A DNA stretch of 64,000 nucleotides from positions 124,001 to 188,000 of the forward strand of contig NZ_FOXL01000006.1 of NCBI RefSeq assembly GCF_900115705.1, in the 5' to 3' direction. Shown here piece after piece: positions 63,937-64,000 of the stretch. Made by a program: the position numbers and the translations under genes. Under the pieces are notes generated by a model that worked only from the letters and a program-made list of their open reading frames with translations, made no database searches and was not told where the DNA came from. Each line of letters begins with the position of its first letter. The stretch's first letter is position 1. The DNA is from Frateuria terrea (GTDB taxonomy: Bacteria > Pseudomonadota > Gammaproteobacteria > Xanthomonadales > Rhodanobacteraceae).

Positions 63937-64000
63937 CGCTAAGCTCCTGCTTATCTTAAGACGCGGCTCGGGGTGGCAACGGGAGCGCCACGGCGAATTC

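Overview
The window is a high-GC chromosomal segment of a gammaproteobacterium, most likely order Xanthomonadales (Lysobacterales), family Rhodanobacteraceae or a close relative. This rests on the gene repertoire: a LigB-type NAD+ ligase, an aa3 cytochrome oxidase cluster with SURF1, CtaA and CyoE, large TonB-dependent receptors, a class A PutA without a DNA-binding domain, and divergent tsaD / rpsU-yqeY-dnaG. Genus assignment is inference. There is no rRNA, tRNA, CRISPR array, phage or transposase gene. Almost everything is core or housekeeping, with short intergenic repeat elements as the only mobile-looking DNA.

Layout. 1-7 kb: end of rmuC, folE, a diguanylate cyclase, an EF-hand protein, a Tet-like MFS exporter, a DUF1993 protein, a 70-aa unknown and an FAD-dependent oxidoreductase. 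7-18.5 kb: a GAF-GAF-GGDEF-EAL c-di-GMP protein, dinG, hutD, nnrU-like, small membrane and methyltransferase-like genes, lipocalin, ychJ, ligB and an NRDE protein. 18.5-24 kb: two adjacent TonB-dependent receptors. 24-30 kb: envC, ctpA, tatABC, a SYLF lipid-binding protein and hemH. 30-37 kb: VanZ-like, a MidA-like methyltransferase, an EcsC-like protein, and a pterin/folate group (pteridine reductase, folK, folB) around a mechanosensitive channel. 37-41 kb: tsaD diverging from rpsU, yqeY, a 56-aa DUF1328 membrane protein and dnaG. 41-48.7 kb: DedA, a frameshifted bile acid:sodium symporter-like gene, a secreted PHP-type metallohydrolase, and mgtA behind a long leader. 48.7-57 kb: terminal oxidase biogenesis (cyoE, ctaA, an Sco-like protein, SURF1, DUF2909, ctaE, a 42-aa membrane peptide, ctaD, ctaC, DUF2244). 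57-64 kb: putA, an aldehyde dehydrogenase, a doubtful small ORF and fadL.

How the genes work together. Proline oxidised by PutA and fatty acids taken up through FadL feed the respiratory chain. Its aa3 oxidase subunits are matured by haem synthesis (HemH), haem O/A formation (CyoE, CtaA) and assembly factors (SURF1, the Sco-like protein). TatABC, EnvC and CtpA serve envelope export and remodelling. FolE, FolK, FolB and the pteridine reductase serve pterin/folate synthesis.

Most interesting signals. (i) A roughly 550-nt leader of mgtA begins at a near-consensus sigma70 promoter just after cyoE and carries two short ORFs. One of them has a strong ribosome binding site and ends in a run of four prolines, recalling the MgtL logic of enteric bacteria but with unrelated sequence. 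(ii) A 78-nt, hairpin-forming segment of atypical codon use sits in frame inside dnaG. (iii) A family of CCCTCTCC/GGAGAGGG palindromic repeats lies just behind stop codons at six loci. (iv) Several genes have a TANNNT -10 box about 6-7 nt before ATG, which suggests leaderless transcripts. (v) A 42-aa membrane ORF lies in the oxidase operon, which lacks ctaG.
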